Part shown: positions 63,201 through 64,000 of the stretch, piece by piece
How the letters are laid out: each line of letters starts with the position of its first letter
How positions within the stretch are numbered: position 1 is the stretch's first letter
The notes under the pieces: generated by a model
What the model was told of the DNA's origin: nothing
Seen by the model: the letters and a program-made list of their open reading frames with translations, nothing else
The model's database searches: none
NCBI RefSeq assembly: GCF_914767665.1
Contig: NC_059508.1
Location: 23,807,501 to 23,871,500 of the forward strand
Direction: 5' to 3'
Source of the DNA: Harmonia axyridis
Taxonomy: Eukaryota > Arthropoda > Insecta > Coleoptera > Coccinellidae
Length of the DNA: 64,000 nucleotides
Program-made: the position numbers and the translations under genes

Positions 63201-64000
63201 AATGCACGACTGACTTCTGTTGTTGATTTGATTTGTTTGTTATTTCCTTCAATGTTTCTCATTCTAACACTTTTCATCGTATTGCACAGGGACGAAAGCT
63301 TGACACGCGTGTCTAAGGAAACCACTTTGGTATGAGGGACTGTTCTTATTCCCTTCTTCTTGTTAAATGAACAATTATCCAAGTAAGCCATTCCACATTG
63401 TTGATTTTCTTGGACTCGGATGTCACGCAGGTAGCTATAATCTCCCACGTGGTAAGGTCAATTGCTGCTGTAACCACAAATGCACGACTGACTTCTGTTG
63501 TTGATTTAATTCGTTTGTTATTTTCTTCAACGTTTCTCATTCTAACACTTTCCATCGTATTGCACAGTGACGAAAGCTTGACACACGTGCCTAAGGAAAC
63601 CACTTTGGTATGAGGGACTCCTCTTCTTCCCTTTTTTCTTTTTGATGAACAATTATCCAAGTAAGCCATTCCACATTGTTGATTTTCTTGGACTAGGATG
63701 TCACGCAGCTAGCTATAATCTCCCACGTGGTAAGGTCAATTGCTGCTGTAACCACAAATTCACGACTGACTTCTGTTGTTGATTTCATTTGTTTGTTTTT
63801 TCCTTCTATGTTTCTCATTCTTACACTTTTCATCGTATTGCACAGGGACGAAAGCTTGACACACGTGTCTATGGAAACCACATTCGTATAAGGGACTGTT
63901 CTTACTTCATTCTTTCTGTATAATGATCAATTATCCAAGTAAGTCATTCCACATTGTTGATTTTCTTGGACTCGGATGTCACGCAGGTAGCTATAATCTC
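60216..64000 (-). repeat. 278-bp satellite array, inverted block (about 13.6 monomers)
   Basis: The same monomer as in 3225-55372 but in reverse orientation, starting in mid-unit (ttttcatcgtattgcac) and running off the right edge. Monomer variants appear in the order found in the left array at about 45.5-51.3 kb. The shared series is gaagtaagaac tails, the cacgttacag variant, cgtccaattg, cgttcctgtgc, gacattcgag, the acattagaag/caagataatc variant, gagctt, and gtggttttcttag with tttcagcag. One rare variant (cgaatgtgg with gaatgactt) recurs 3058 bp apart (11 monomers). Confidence 0.97.

Noticed and set aside
3424..63881. Hundreds of 60-170-codon open frames in both strands of the 278-bp satellite
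   Set aside because: The period is not a multiple of three, most starts are GTG rather than ATG, both strands give frames at the same places, and no protein family is recognisable. The peptide with AIDLTTWEIIATCVTS reminded me faintly of a transposase core but lacks any ordered acidic motif.
1..64000. Telomere (TTAGG) repeats, ribosomal RNA genes or histone genes near the satellites
   Set aside because: None seen in the non-satellite portions.

Overview
This is eukaryotic, AT-rich, repeat-dominated DNA, most likely pericentromeric or other heterochromatin of an insect. Three things point to an insect. A mitochondrial fragment carries insect-style tRNA-Gln, tRNA-Met and the start of nad2, read with the invertebrate mitochondrial code (TGA as Trp, AGA as Ser). 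The one recognisable nuclear gene has very short GT-AG introns (80-198 bp). There are no bacterial operons or bacterial-style genes. The species cannot be named from the sequence.

Layout. (1) 1-1746: about 18 copies of a 96-bp satellite in minus orientation. (2) 1747-2169: a mitochondrial-type segment (control-region-like DNA, tRNA-Gln, tRNA-Met, first 40 codons of nad2), either a nuclear mitochondrial insertion (NUMT) or an assembly chimera. (3) 2170-3224: about 11 copies of the same 96-bp satellite, now in plus orientation. (4) 3225-55372: about 187 copies of an unrelated 278-bp satellite in plus orientation. They are organised into overlapping higher-order repeats (blocks of 2, 5, 9, 11, 12, 16 and 20 monomers), with a few half-size units and one small foldback at 33.1 kb. 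(5) 55373-60215: a single-copy island. It consists of 370 bp of plain DNA, a 726-bp inverted-repeat arm, a USP10-like deubiquitinase pseudogene on the minus strand (56801-58852), and the matching 726-bp arm. (6) 60216-64000: the 278-bp satellite again, in minus orientation and with the same order of monomer variants as the left array at about 45.5-51.3 kb. The right end is therefore an inverted copy of part of the left array.

The main biology is structural. Satellite polarity flips twice, each time around a short non-satellite core (mitochondrial fragment, USP10 relic). The USP10 copy keeps its exon-intron structure, so it came from DNA duplication rather than retroposition. Its active-site Cys codon reads Arg, and two in-frame stop codons interrupt the reading frame, one of them before the third catalytic residue. 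The numerous open frames inside the satellites are by-products of repetition. I see no CRISPR array, phage, bacterial gene, intact transposase or TTAGG telomere array.
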